From M3007 sp964621185 (GTDB lineage Bacteria > Bacteroidota > Bacteroidia > Chitinophagales > Saprospiraceae): 64,000 nucleotides of DNA. Every line of letters starts with the position of its first letter. Within the stretch, counting starts at the first letter, position 1. Below, one piece after another: positions 47,301 to 54,578 of this stretch. Position numbers and translations under genes: made by a program. The DNA is taken from the NCBI GenBank assembly GCA_964621185.1, contig CAZULM010000011.1, forward strand, positions 1-64,000, read 5' to 3'. The notes below the pieces were generated by a model. The model searched no databases. It had not been told where the DNA came from and saw nothing but the letters and a program-made list of their open reading frames with translations.

Positions 47301-48134
47301 TGGAGCACCGGCGAAACCACGGGCAGCATCGAAGTGGCGCCTATAACAACTACTGTTTATACAGTGACAGTCAGCAACAATTTCGGCTGCAGCGCCAGCG
47401 ACGAAGTGGTGGTAACGGTGCTGCCCCTACCCCTGAGCGGCAGCATCTCCGCGCCCGATACCCTGATCTGCTTAGGCGACATACTGCAATTGATGACCAG
47501 CGTCGAAGGCGGCAGCGGCGCCTACACCTACGCCTGGAGCTCCCAGCCCCAAGGATTCAGCTCTACCCTGCCCGACCCGTACATCAACCCGGAAGAAAAC
47601 ACAGTCTATACCTGCATCGTGTCGGACGGCAGCCAGCAACTGACCCTCAGCATTTCCATCATCGTGAACCCCTTGCCCGACCAGCCGAGCATCACGGTGA
47701 CGAACGACACTTTGATTTCCTCCAGCAGCAGCAACAACCAGTGGTTTTACTACGGCAACCCGGTCATCGGGGCTACGGGGCAGGTCTTTGTGCCAGTGCT
47801 GGGAGGCTCCTACCAGGTGCAGGTGGTGGATGCCAACGGCTGCTACTCGTTCCTGTCCGATCCCGTCGAGTTTTTCTTTTCTGGCACCACGCAAGCCTTG
47901 GGCGCTGCCGCCTGGGCCGTCGCGCCCAACCCGGCCAGCGCGCAAATCCGCGTCCTGGGCGATTTCGACGACAGCCATTTCAGCTTGGAAATTTGGAACA
48001 ATGCGGGGGAACTGGTGAAGCGGCAAAGCAATTCGCGGAGCTGTGCGGTTGACATGCTGCCCAGCGGGGCTTATTGGTTGCGGGTAATCACGGAAAAAGG
48101 GGTAGGCTCGCGCAAGTTTTTGATAATGAGATGA
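44385..48134 (+). CDS. arylsulfotransferase-like T9SS protein with Ig-like repeats
   Basis: A 1,249-aa protein with a signal peptide (LLTTLFTLHVHAQ). Residues ~25-400 resemble the ASST-type arylsulfotransferase propeller: repeated blade phrases such as LPNGNVMLIV, SHHDICPLPNG with paired His, VHDAHWVPAG and SSQELPNGNMLI. Authentic ASSTs transfer sulfate between phenolic compounds through a His intermediate; whether this one is active is not clear. Residues ~405-1160 are alternating Ig-like modules of two types (ADAGSDVSI...LSASGG.SY.WSTGE and CAGDNTLLSA...YTYSWSS). The end (VAPNPASAQIRVLGDF to GSRKFLIMR) is a type A T9SS domain. It is the first gene of a plus-strand pair with the CotH gene, separated by a 44-bp inverted repeat. 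Confidence 0.8.
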   Translation: MTKRIQLISLLTTLFTLHVHAQQWGYATLIAKSNSNIVSLIDTNNTVLKQWTNLSGNTGYSSYLTEGGILWRSVVATGNQFSGGGMCGRVQKIAWDGTLLFDYVVSNANECSHHDICPLPNGNVMLIVYEKKTAAEVQAAGGSVNAVRWTEKIIELKPTGLNTATIVWQWNLWDHLVQNLYPTRANYQTSIVQHPELLNINYNNNITDWVHMNGIDYNAELDQIVVSSHFLNEMWVIDHSTTTAQAAGHSGGNADKGGDFLYRWGNPAAYGAAGSTIFNVVHDAHWVPAGCPRAGWLVGFNNKGVSSNATAVDLFQPPLNGYNYDLTLGLAYAPATYGYRHPANGYSSNMGSSQELPNGNMLICLATASKVYEINAAGTQLWSYTSTGAIPQAKRYSRCFMESASATVLTNNPAMCPEGSASLDIAAAANGVSSFTYNWAPATGLSNASIRNPVVSGIASDIAYTVTVSTPGGCTATATIPVTVHPSPAADAGSDVSIIPGQGAMLSASGGDSYSWSTGENTATIEVSPASTSTYTVTVTNASGCTATDQVVVTVIPPVSVEVTAGNTAFCAGGSTQLNATASNGSGNYTYSWSSDPAGFSATTSNPTVSPAVNTTYFVVVSDGFGSDIASIAITVHPLPQADAGGNLSIPFGTADTLTASGGVGYHWSNGENTASIVVAPISTTTYTVTVTSAEGCTATASATATVTGSALTAVVEALDSVICQGYSTQLLSVASGGSGEYTYIWSANGIFISSAQHPVVSPDSSTLYVLEVSDGFNSYIDSILIQVATGPVADAGSDVSILIGTATTLSASGGESYVWSTGETTASITVAPLVTTSYHVAVSNNFGCVDVDTVTVEVTGIILTVIASASDSTICAGDNTLLSAIISGGSGNYFIEWSVLGTVISTSTQFAFSPAHTADFILFVSDGFTSVVRSVTIIVNPVPSVDAGNDVSIVVGNSTNLSANGTGNAFLWSTGETTGSIEVAPITTTVYTVTVSNNFGCSASDEVVVTVLPLPLSGSISAPDTLICLGDILQLMTSVEGGSGAYTYAWSSQPQGFSSTLPDPYINPEENTVYTCIVSDGSQQLTLSISIIVNPLPDQPSITVTNDTLISSSSSNNQWFYYGNPVIGATGQVFVPVLGGSYQVQVVDANGCYSFLSDPVEFFFSGTTQALGAAAWAVAPNPASAQIRVLGDFDDSHFSLEIWNNAGELVKRQSNSRSCAVDMLPSGAYWLRVITEKGVGSRKFLIMR

Positions 48135-48153
48135 TTAATACATTACAAGATAT

Positions 48154-48256
48154 TTATTTCGCGCAGATTTTACGCTGATTTTTTGCGCAGATTTTACACA
48201 GATTTTTTCCGCGTAAAATCTGCGCAAAAAATCAGCGTAAAATCTGCGCGAAATAA
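48154..48256 (+). terminator. 44-bp perfect inverted repeat between ASST-like and CotH genes
   Basis: Bases 48154-48197 are the exact reverse complement of 48213-48256, with a 15-nt loop. Each arm itself contains two GCGCAGATTTTA units. It lies 20 bp past one stop and 43 bp before the next start. It is much longer than an ordinary terminator, and the arm resembles the CGCAGATTT-type palindromic repeats common in this phylum. Confidence 0.7.
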
Positions 48257-48298
48257 GTCCAGTAGTGTGATTTGACATTTAAACAAAATTCCAGTCTT

Positions 48299-50554
48299 AT
48301 GAAACACCTGCTCCTGCCCATCTTTTTACTCGCCGCTCCAGCCACCCGCGCCCAATCATTTTACGACCTATTTCAAATACAGGAAGTCAAAGTGTACTTT
48401 GCTTTCAGCGATTGGGACTACCGGCTCGACACCGCCAAGGCAGGCACAGAATCCTACCAGAAAGCCGATTCGGTCGTCGTCAACGGCACGGTGTTCAAGA
48501 ACTGCGGCGTGAAATACAAGGGCAACAGTTCCTACGATCCCGCGCGGGCGAAAAACCCCTTCCACATCAAACTGGATTTTACCGAAAATTCTGATTACCA
48601 GGGTTTTACCGACATCAAACTCGGCAATGGCTGGAGCGACAACTCCATGATCCGCGAGCCGCTGTGCTACGCCATCTTGGGCCAGTACATGGACGCGCCA
48701 CAGGGCAATTTCGCCAAACTGTACATCAACGACACATACTACGGATTGATGAACAACGCAGAAGACATCGACAAGTCATTCCTGTTGAAGCGTTTTTATT
48801 CGTCCAAATACCCCTTCGTGAAATGCAACCCTGCCTCCATCGGCACCGGCCTCGGCAACGGCCCAAACTTAGCCTACCTGGGCACCAACATCAGCGATTA
48901 CGCCAACAAGTACGAGCTAAAATCGGACACCGGCTGGAACCAGCTGATCGAGCTCTGTGACACGCTCAACAACCACTTCGACGCCTTTGCCCAGATAGCC
49001 GACATAGACCGCATGTTGTGGATGCTGGCCTTCAACAACGCATTGGTGAACCTCGACAGCTACACAGGCAGCTTCCGGCAGAACTACTACCTCTACCGCG
49101 ACCACAACCGACAGTGGCTCCCCATCGTCTGGGACCTGAACATGTGCATGGGCGGATTCAGCATCGCGGGCGGCATCGCCGGGGCGCTGACCACGGCCAA
49201 CATGCCCACCATGAACCACACCCTGCACAAATCCGAAACCGGCTGGCCGCTCATCAACAAGCTGCTCAACGAGCCGTTCTACAGCAAGATGTACCTCGCG
49301 CACCTGCGCACGATCAACAACGAGAACTTTGCCGGCGGGCAGTTCAAGCCCTTGGCCACCGCCCTGCACAACTTGGTGGACAGCGAGGTGCAGAACGACC
49401 CGAACTACCTCAGCACCTACGCCAATTTCCAGGCATCGCTCACGGCCAACACCCCCGGCTCGAACGGCGCCGGCAGCTCCCCCGGTATCTTCCCGCTCAT
49501 GGACGCGCGCGCCGGATACCTCAGCAACGTGCTGTCGGCCGCCCCACCCCTTATTTCTGACATTTCGGTATCCAATGCCAACGGTTTTGGGGCGATGGCC
49601 ACCATACAGGCCAAGGTGCTGAACGGCGCCAACGCCTACCTCGGCTACCGCTACCACAAAAGCGAGCGCTTCCTGCGCGTACCCCTGTATGACGACGGCG
49701 CGCACGGCGACGGCGCGGCGGGCGACCAGGTTTATGGGGCCATGATCCCCCTGCTCTCCGCCTCGGTGCAGTACTATATTTACGCCGAGAACAGCAACAC
49801 CGGCGCTTTTTCGCCAGAGCGCGCCGAGCACGAGTTCTACTTTATCGACGTGCCGATGCCCGCCGCCGGCCCCGGACAGGTGCTGATCAACGAGGTGGCG
49901 GTGAGCAACAGCAGCGGGATCGAGAACGAAAAAGGCAAGACCAAAGGCTGGGTGGAGCTGTACAACACCAGCAGCCAGGCCCTGCGCTTGTCGGGACTGT
50001 ACCTGAGCAACAAGCCCGGCACCTTGGACAAGTGGCCATTCCCCGCCGGCAGCTTTATCGCGCCCCAGGAGCACCTGCTCGTCTGGACCGACAAATTGGA
50101 CGCCGACCTGCTCGAACTCCACAGCAATTTCGACCTCAACAAATCCGGCGACCAACTGCTGCTCAGCAACGGCATCACGGTTTTCGACAGCCTCAGCTTC
50201 GGCGCCCAGACCAGCGACCGCTCCCTTAGCCGCTGTCCCGACGGCTCGGGGCCTTTCCAGCTTACGACAGCGCCCACGCCTAAGGCCGCCAATGTATGCG
50301 TCAGCAGCGCCAACAGCCCGGACGCTGCGCCCTGGCTGCGCATCTCGCCCAACCCGAGCAGCGGCATTGTCCGGATAGAAACGGCGGAACCGGTGGCGGC
50401 AGTGCAGGTGTTTTCGGCGGAGGGGCGATTGGTGGGGGTTTTCAGGGGGGCTGATATTGACTTGTCTGGAGCTGTGCCGGGGGTGTATTGGGTGCGGGTG
50501 GTGTTGGGGGATGGGAGGATTGGGATGAGGAGGGTGCTGCGGGTCGCACAATAG
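48299..50554 (+). CDS. CotH-kinase family T9SS protein with lamin-tail domain
   Basis: A 751-aa protein from the ATG at 48299, where the signal peptide MKHLLLPIFLLAAPATRAQ begins. Residues ~25-370 match the CotH spore-coat/invasin kinase fold: VKYKGNSSYDPARAKNPFHIK, MIREPLCYAILGQYM, the YYGLMNNAEDIDKSFL block and the metal-binding-type IVWDLNMCMGGF. CotH proteins phosphorylate extracellular proteins. A short Ig-like domain follows (ADISVSNANGFGAM region), then a lamin-tail domain (VLINEVAVSN ... GWVELYNTSSQALRLSGLYL) and a type A T9SS domain (ISPNPSSGIVRIE to MRRVLRVAQ). Predicted surface-displayed kinase-like protein. Confidence 0.85.
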   Translation: MKHLLLPIFLLAAPATRAQSFYDLFQIQEVKVYFAFSDWDYRLDTAKAGTESYQKADSVVVNGTVFKNCGVKYKGNSSYDPARAKNPFHIKLDFTENSDYQGFTDIKLGNGWSDNSMIREPLCYAILGQYMDAPQGNFAKLYINDTYYGLMNNAEDIDKSFLLKRFYSSKYPFVKCNPASIGTGLGNGPNLAYLGTNISDYANKYELKSDTGWNQLIELCDTLNNHFDAFAQIADIDRMLWMLAFNNALVNLDSYTGSFRQNYYLYRDHNRQWLPIVWDLNMCMGGFSIAGGIAGALTTANMPTMNHTLHKSETGWPLINKLLNEPFYSKMYLAHLRTINNENFAGGQFKPLATALHNLVDSEVQNDPNYLSTYANFQASLTANTPGSNGAGSSPGIFPLMDARAGYLSNVLSAAPPLISDISVSNANGFGAMATIQAKVLNGANAYLGYRYHKSERFLRVPLYDDGAHGDGAAGDQVYGAMIPLLSASVQYYIYAENSNTGAFSPERAEHEFYFIDVPMPAAGPGQVLINEVAVSNSSGIENEKGKTKGWVELYNTSSQALRLSGLYLSNKPGTLDKWPFPAGSFIAPQEHLLVWTDKLDADLLELHSNFDLNKSGDQLLLSNGITVFDSLSFGAQTSDRSLSRCPDGSGPFQLTTAPTPKAANVCVSSANSPDAAPWLRISPNPSSGIVRIETAEPVAAVQVFSAEGRLVGVFRGADIDLSGAVPGVYWVRVVLGDGRIGMRRVLRVAQ

Positions 50555-51151
50555 TTTGGGGAAATTGGGAAAAAACTGTTGGAAGGTTTGGAGGTTTGGG
50601 GTTTTGGCTTACTTTTGTGGGTGAAAATAGCTCCAGAATGAATTTGGTTCCCATATCACGTATTTTGAAACTTTTGTTGTGCTTATCCAGCCGGAGGGCT
50701 TGGGTGAGCGCAATTGGATTTTTTTGGGTGCGTGGGTAGCGAACAATCCCGCAACTAACGATCAAGTAAAGTACGGTAGATTGTTAACGGGTATTAACAA
50801 GAATTGGGACTTGGGATGGTCGTTAGTTGCGGGAAAGCTGTAGTTGAGGCGAAATTGAACACAATAAATATATATTGAAAGCGGCGCGCCTCCATATAAA
50901 CCAGTTTTTTGCCGACCGGCAAGAAGTAATGAGAATTTCTTATTGAAGGTCGGCAAAAAACCAGAAATAAACTTCAAAAACAACAAAATTTTTTGAAAAT
51001 TTATTTCATTCTGATTTACATGGATTCGCCCTAAGCGACATCAATATATATTTATCGGTTCAACCTTCGCCTAACTATTCATAAACGAATATTTCTCCCA
51101 TTCGGTCGAAACATCGTTTATGGTTTCGTTGGATGCAAAAAAAGATAAAAA
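50555..51151. other. intergenic region with two hairpins, entry to AT-rich island
   Basis: No supported gene. Two inverted repeats are visible: 50748-50763 with 50818-50833 (16 bp, one mismatch, arm CCCGCAACTAACGATC) and 50904-50917 with 50948-50961 (14 bp, arm GTTTTTTGCCGACC). Base composition becomes clearly more AT-rich here than in the surface-protein genes, marking the start of an accessory region. Confidence 0.5.
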
Positions 51152-51658
51152 ATGAATGAGAATAATATAAAGATTAAAGTCGCAGTGATAGGAGCAGTTG
51201 CCGTTGTGCTTGCTGCAATAATTGGATTGCTCAAATGTAATTCCGAGGAACCTCCAAAGACAGAGCAGAAGCAAGAAGTAAATATTACCAACCAACCTGT
51301 GATTGAGATAATGTTTGATAGCAATTCTCAAAACAAGATAAATAATAATATCACAAAAGATAAAGATAGGATAGGAGAAAAACATAATCCATCTCTACCC
51401 ATAAAAAAAATATCAAAAAAAGACTTTAATAAATTTATTAAAATTGGGGAGGGATATCTTAACGACGTGCGGGGGAATGAAGAAAAAATTAAAGAATGGG
51501 AGAGAAACTGTTTGGCAATTTTAAGTTCTGTGAACCCGCAGAATGCGATAGAGTATAATAAATTTAAGAATCAATACAACAATAATCCACCTGAAAAAAA
51601 TATAGTTGATACACTTCTTCTACTATTGAAAACAGAAAAAGAAAAAGTGGTTGACTAA
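51152..51658 (+). CDS. small membrane-anchored hypothetical protein
   Basis: A 168-aa protein with one N-terminal transmembrane helix (VAVIGAVAVVLAAIIGLL, about residues 10-27) and a hydrophilic Asn/Lys-rich remainder predicted helical toward the end (EEKIKEWERNCLAIL, TLLLLLKTEKEKV). No family recognised. Codon use and base composition are more AT-rich than in the neighbouring T9SS genes, which suggests recent acquisition. It is followed by a secreted protein gene in the same direction after 32 bp. Confidence 0.65.
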   Translation: MNENNIKIKVAVIGAVAVVLAAIIGLLKCNSEEPPKTEQKQEVNITNQPVIEIMFDSNSQNKINNNITKDKDRIGEKHNPSLPIKKISKKDFNKFIKIGEGYLNDVRGNEEKIKEWERNCLAILSSVNPQNAIEYNKFKNQYNNNPPEKNIVDTLLLLLKTEKEKVVD

Positions 51659-51690
51659 TTCACCAATTTTTTAACTAAATATCTTCAAAA

Positions 51691-52293
51691 ATGAAAACGT
51701 TTGCCCTCCAGGTGCTAGTTGCATCCCTTTTGTCGACAATTGCATTTTCCAATTCTATGCTTGCCCAAGCAAAAGATACATTGGACATTGGCAATGAATT
51801 TATTCCAGCAGGATACATGGGCTGTGTGAACAACATCAACATTGACCCTGCATGGAGTACAAACCCCAAAACTGGCCCCCTGTGCTTTAAAGTCTCATAT
51901 ATGACCACTTGCTCCAATCGTTGGGCAGGGGTTTATTGGACAAATGTTGCTGACGATAGCGGTGCAAATTGGGGACAATCAACTGGAAGGGATTTGACGG
52001 GAAAAAAGTACGCCAAAATAAATTTCTGGGCGAGAGGAGAAAAAGGTGGAGAAGTTGTTGAGTTTGGTGCATTCGGAATTGATAGCGGGAAAACATACAA
52101 AGACGGATGCCAAAAAGTAACAGTCCCCGGCAGGGTTAATGTTTTAACAACAGAATGGAAACTCTATTCTATTAAAATCCCTTGTGAAACACTTAAAAGT
52201 GTAATTGGAGGGTTTTATTGGTCAGCAAGTTGGAATTCTAATCCGTCTGGCTTGGTGTTTTATTTGGATGATATTTTCATCATTGAAGAATAA
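51691..52293 (+). CDS. secreted beta-rich protein, possible carbohydrate-binding jelly roll
   Basis: A 200-aa protein with a signal peptide (VLVASLLSTIAFSNSMLAQA). The mature part has KYAKINFWARGEKGGEVVEF, WKLYSIKIPCETLKSVIGGF and the ending LVFYLDDIFIIEE. This succession is typical of carbohydrate-binding jelly rolls with a terminal 'YxDDI' strand. Four Cys may form disulfides. No catalytic domain or T9SS sorting domain. Exact family not recognised. Confidence 0.65.
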   Translation: MKTFALQVLVASLLSTIAFSNSMLAQAKDTLDIGNEFIPAGYMGCVNNINIDPAWSTNPKTGPLCFKVSYMTTCSNRWAGVYWTNVADDSGANWGQSTGRDLTGKKYAKINFWARGEKGGEVVEFGAFGIDSGKTYKDGCQKVTVPGRVNVLTTEWKLYSIKIPCETLKSVIGGFYWSASWNSNPSGLVFYLDDIFIIEE

Positions 52294-52335
52294 AATGCTT
52301 CCAACATCCAACACTTTGGCAGGAATTATGCAATA

Positions 52336-52441
52336 AGCCGTCGTCGCCGCTCTTTGTTCTTGCCGGGCCTTTCCGGCTCCAGGGTCTGGAGTATCTGGCG
52401 GTAGTAGTCCTCAAGCCATTCCTTGAGCTCCTCGATGGGGC
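52336..52441 (-). pseudogene. fragment A of a degenerate dispersed repeat
   Basis: On the minus strand this stretch encodes PIEELKEWLEDYYRQILQ and then a basic tail ending in KNKERRRRL. Matching pieces occur at 53274-53506, 54386-54478 and 56598-56897. Copy A is cut off at 52441 exactly where an IS-end-like motif begins. I do not recognise the parent protein; a transposase C-terminus is possible. Confidence 0.6.
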
Positions 52442-52469
52442 TGTCACTAATCACCAGAAGTGTACCACC
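52442..52469. mobile_element. possible IS21-type terminal motif, copy 1
   Basis: The 28-bp motif starting TGTCACTAATCACCAGAAGT recurs with four differences at 56547-56574. The TG start and the AAGTGTACCACC core resemble the multiple terminal repeats of IS21-like elements. No transposase gene is attached. Confidence 0.35.
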
Positions 52470-52628
52470 GGCAACACGCAAATTTTCCCGGACAAAAGCC
52501 CAATATTTTTGGCATAGCCAATGCATTCTGATTTGATCTGGCAGCGCTGTGTTTCAAAAAAATGTATCTTGCGGCGTTTGCGCCCGCTTCGCTGGTATAA
52601 AATGACCGTAGCATAAAAAAAGAAAGCA

Positions 52629-52949
52629 ATGGAATTGATAGACAAACATAAAGATGAGTTGGACAAAGCATGTTCAACGTTCAAGGTGAACGAACTGTAT
52701 GCCTTCGGTTCAGTACTTACGGATAAATTCAACCCAGATAGTGACATCGACTTTATTGTCTCAATATTGTCGAATGACCCGATAGAATACGCAGAAAATT
52801 ACTTCGATTTGAAATTCGAATTGGAAAGGATTTTCAGGAGAAAGGTAGATTTGCTTGAACAGAAAGCGATTCGAAACAAAGCCTTTGAGAATTTGGTGAA
52901 CAAACAAAAACTGCTCGTTTATGCAAGACGAAATCAAGGTATGGCTTGA
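52629..52949 (+). CDS. mntA: MntA-type minimal nucleotidyltransferase antitoxin
   Basis: A 106-aa nucleotidyltransferase with the full GSx10DxD signature (Gly27-Ser28 ... Asp39-Ile-Asp41) in AFGSVLTDKFNPDSDIDF. MntA proteins neutralise the HEPN toxin HepT by adding AMP units to a tyrosine near its active site. The gene overlaps the HEPN gene by 29 bp, the usual toxin-antitoxin arrangement. It lies between repeat fragments A and B. Confidence 0.88.
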   Translation: MELIDKHKDELDKACSTFKVNELYAFGSVLTDKFNPDSDIDFIVSILSNDPIEYAENYFDLKFELERIFRRKVDLLEQKAIRNKAFENLVNKQKLLVYARRNQGMA

Positions 52950-53259
52950 GGATATTGAAAAAGCCATAGCCGAAATCAACGAATTCCTGCCAGAACCAAA
53001 GGATTTTCATGAATTTGAGCAGGATGTAAAGACGAAACGAGCGGTTGAACGGAACATCGAAATAATCGGCGAGGCAATGAGCCGAATTTTGAGGACTGAC
53101 CCCAACATTGCGATAAGTGATTCAAGAAAAATTGTGGACACCCGAAATCGAATAATCCATGGTTATGATTCGGTTTCAGATGATGTGATTTGGCTCCTAG
53201 TCGTTCGATATCTTCCTGTACTTGAAAAAGAAATAAAAGAATTAAAAAAGGAAAACTGA
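52921..53259 (+). CDS. hepT: HepT-type HEPN (DUF86) toxin
   Basis: A 112-aa all-helical HEPN RNase-type toxin. The active-site motif R-x4-H-x-Y is intact as RNRIIHGY (Arg75, His80, Tyr82); Tyr82 is the residue AMPylated by MntA in characterised systems. The other conserved segment, AVERNIEIIGEAMSRI, is also present. It overlaps mntA by 29 bp and is probably translationally coupled. The likely target is cellular RNA or tRNA, released when the antitoxin is lost, as in stress or phage infection. Confidence 0.88.
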   Translation: MQDEIKVWLEDIEKAIAEINEFLPEPKDFHEFEQDVKTKRAVERNIEIIGEAMSRILRTDPNIAISDSRKIVDTRNRIIHGYDSVSDDVIWLLVVRYLPVLEKEIKELKKEN

Positions 53260-53273
53260 TGTGTATAACCACC

Positions 53274-53506
53274 TATCTGCCGGTAGTAGTCCTTGAGCCA
53301 TCCCTTGAGCTCCTCGATGGGGCGAAGGCAGAACTTGGAGACGAAGCGCTTGAGCAGGCCGGTGCTGACGTTGCGGTTGGGCTTGTAACCGTGCTGTCGG
53401 GCGGCGCTCAGCTTGCGGATCGGCTTGGCTAAGGGCTGCTCAACACCGCGAACGGAAAGTGCCGGGGGGCATCCATATAAGTACGCAATGGGCAGGTGAC
53501 ATGATT
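53274..53506 (-). pseudogene. fragment B of the degenerate dispersed repeat
   Basis: Begins 14 bp after the hepT stop and matches the inner and distal part of fragment D (56598-56897). It includes the minus-strand coding phrase for HGYKPNRNVSTGLLKRF, with frame-breaking changes. It separates the MntA/HepT and VapBC-like cassettes. Confidence 0.6.
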
Positions 53507-53619
53507 GGTGGTATTTTTCAAGATGCGATCCACCTACAAAATATGGTGGAAAAAACTGTGCGCTCTGGAATTGTCCGGAATCCCGAAAAAATGTATATTT
53601 GTGTTTAAAAATACTTGAA

Positions 53620-53826
53620 ATGACTATTCAAAGAATTGATAATCAGATAATTATTTCACTTCCTGACTCGATCGAATTGGAGGGTGTTCAACGCCTAATC
53701 AACTATTTGCTGTACAAAGAGGCCACGAAAGACAGTAAAGCAAAGCAGGAAGACGTAGATAAATTGGCTCGCGAAGCGAACAAACAATGGTGGGCGGAAA
53801 ATAAACATCGCTTTTTGCCAGAGTGA
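53620..53826 (+). CDS. VapB-like antitoxin
   Basis: A 68-aa protein from the ATG at 53620. The N-terminus (MTIQRIDNQIIISLPDSIEL) looks like a short DNA-binding strand-helix region, and the acidic/basic helical tail (AKQEDVDKLAREANKQWWAENKHRF) would wrap the toxin. The stop TGA overlaps the GTG start of the PIN-domain gene (GTGA, 53823-53826), the classic antitoxin-toxin coupling. Exact antitoxin family not recognised. Confidence 0.75.
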   Translation: MTIQRIDNQIIISLPDSIELEGVQRLINYLLYKEATKDSKAKQEDVDKLAREANKQWWAENKHRFLPE

Positions 53827-54266
53827 AGTTCGTCATTGACACTAACATAGCCTTCAGCGCCGTCTTGAACACCGAAAGTAAGATTGGCGACCTGATTATG
53901 AACTCCCATGGGATTTTTGAATTCCAGGCTTGCGATACGCTGCGCTCCGAGTTAAGAAAGCATCGTCCCAAGCTGCTTGAGCTTTCCAAAACATCTCAAG
54001 AGCAATTAGACCAAGCTGAATATCAGATATTGAATTGCCTGGAATTCACCAATGAAGCGCTTATACCCTTTGAGTTTTGGGTAAAAGCGGCCAACCTCGT
54101 TAGGGATATTGACATGGACGATATTGCATTTATAACCCTCGCTGAATTCCTTGGCATAAAATTATGGACTGGCGACAGAGAGCTGATGAAGGGCCTGGTC
54201 AAAAAAGGATATACCAACTTCGTCACAACAGACGAGCTCTACAAGCTACGGGCCTTACTTGAATAA
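53823..54266 (+). CDS. PIN-domain toxin (VapC-like)
   Basis: A 147-aa PIN-fold ribonuclease, GTG start overlapping the antitoxin stop. The four acidic metal ligands are visible: Asp6 in FVIDTN, Glu43 in RSELRKH, Asp99/Asp100 in DIDMDDIAF and Asp118 in WTGDREL. PIN toxins of this group cut RNA (often initiator tRNA, rRNA or mRNA). Forms a cassette with the upstream antitoxin between repeat fragments B and C. Confidence 0.85.
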   Translation: MKFVIDTNIAFSAVLNTESKIGDLIMNSHGIFEFQACDTLRSELRKHRPKLLELSKTSQEQLDQAEYQILNCLEFTNEALIPFEFWVKAANLVRDIDMDDIAFITLAEFLGIKLWTGDRELMKGLVKKGYTNFVTTDELYKLRALLE

Positions 54267-54330
54267 TAAATTTATCATGGCAATAGCATTTCGCGCAACT
54301 TGTTGCCGTCTCAGCCCCAAAAAGCGATTA

Positions 54331-54378
54331 AAAAAAGCGGATTAAAGCCCGCGGCGGTAGTTCTTTTCATGCATATTG
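54331..54378. repeat. short repeat paired with 56948-56995
   Basis: An imperfect ~48-bp direct repeat (AAAAAAGCGGATTAAAG...GCGGCGGTAGTTCTTTTCATG type) recurs at 56948-56995. Here it lies just before fragment C; the other copy lies just after fragment D. Confidence 0.5.
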
Positions 54379-54385
54379 CGCCCCG

Positions 54386-54478
54386 TGCCGCGCATCAGCC
54401 GTCGTCGCCGCTCTTTGTTCTTGCCGGGCCTTTCCGGCTCCAGGGTCTGGAGTATCTGGTGGTAGTAGTCCTTGAGCA
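54386..54478 (-). pseudogene. fragment C of the degenerate dispersed repeat
   Basis: Nearly identical to the first ~90 bp of fragment D and to fragment A. On the minus strand it encodes the basic KNKERRRRL tail region. It breaks off 100 bp before the PtuA start and separates the PIN-toxin and Septu-like cassettes. Confidence 0.6.
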
Positions 54479-54578
54479 ATTCTCACCCAAACTGGCAGGG
54501 GACGGAATTTGGTTGTGGCAAGGTGGGTGCTGTGAAAATGAAAGGATTCTCGTATTTTTGCAGACAATATTTGAAATT

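Noticed and set aside
48917..50551. 544-codon minus-strand frame opposite the CotH gene
   Set aside because: Low-complexity His/Gly/Val-rich translation; the plus-strand CotH motifs are unambiguous.
19385..50554. Polysaccharide utilisation locus
   Set aside because: Binding modules, a CotH protein and an ASST-like protein occur, but there is no SusC/SusD pair or glycoside hydrolase.
54300..54578. 93-residue N-terminal extension of PtuA
   Set aside because: It translates repeat fragment C and spacer, not protein-like sequence; the typical ATPase N-terminus starts at 54579.
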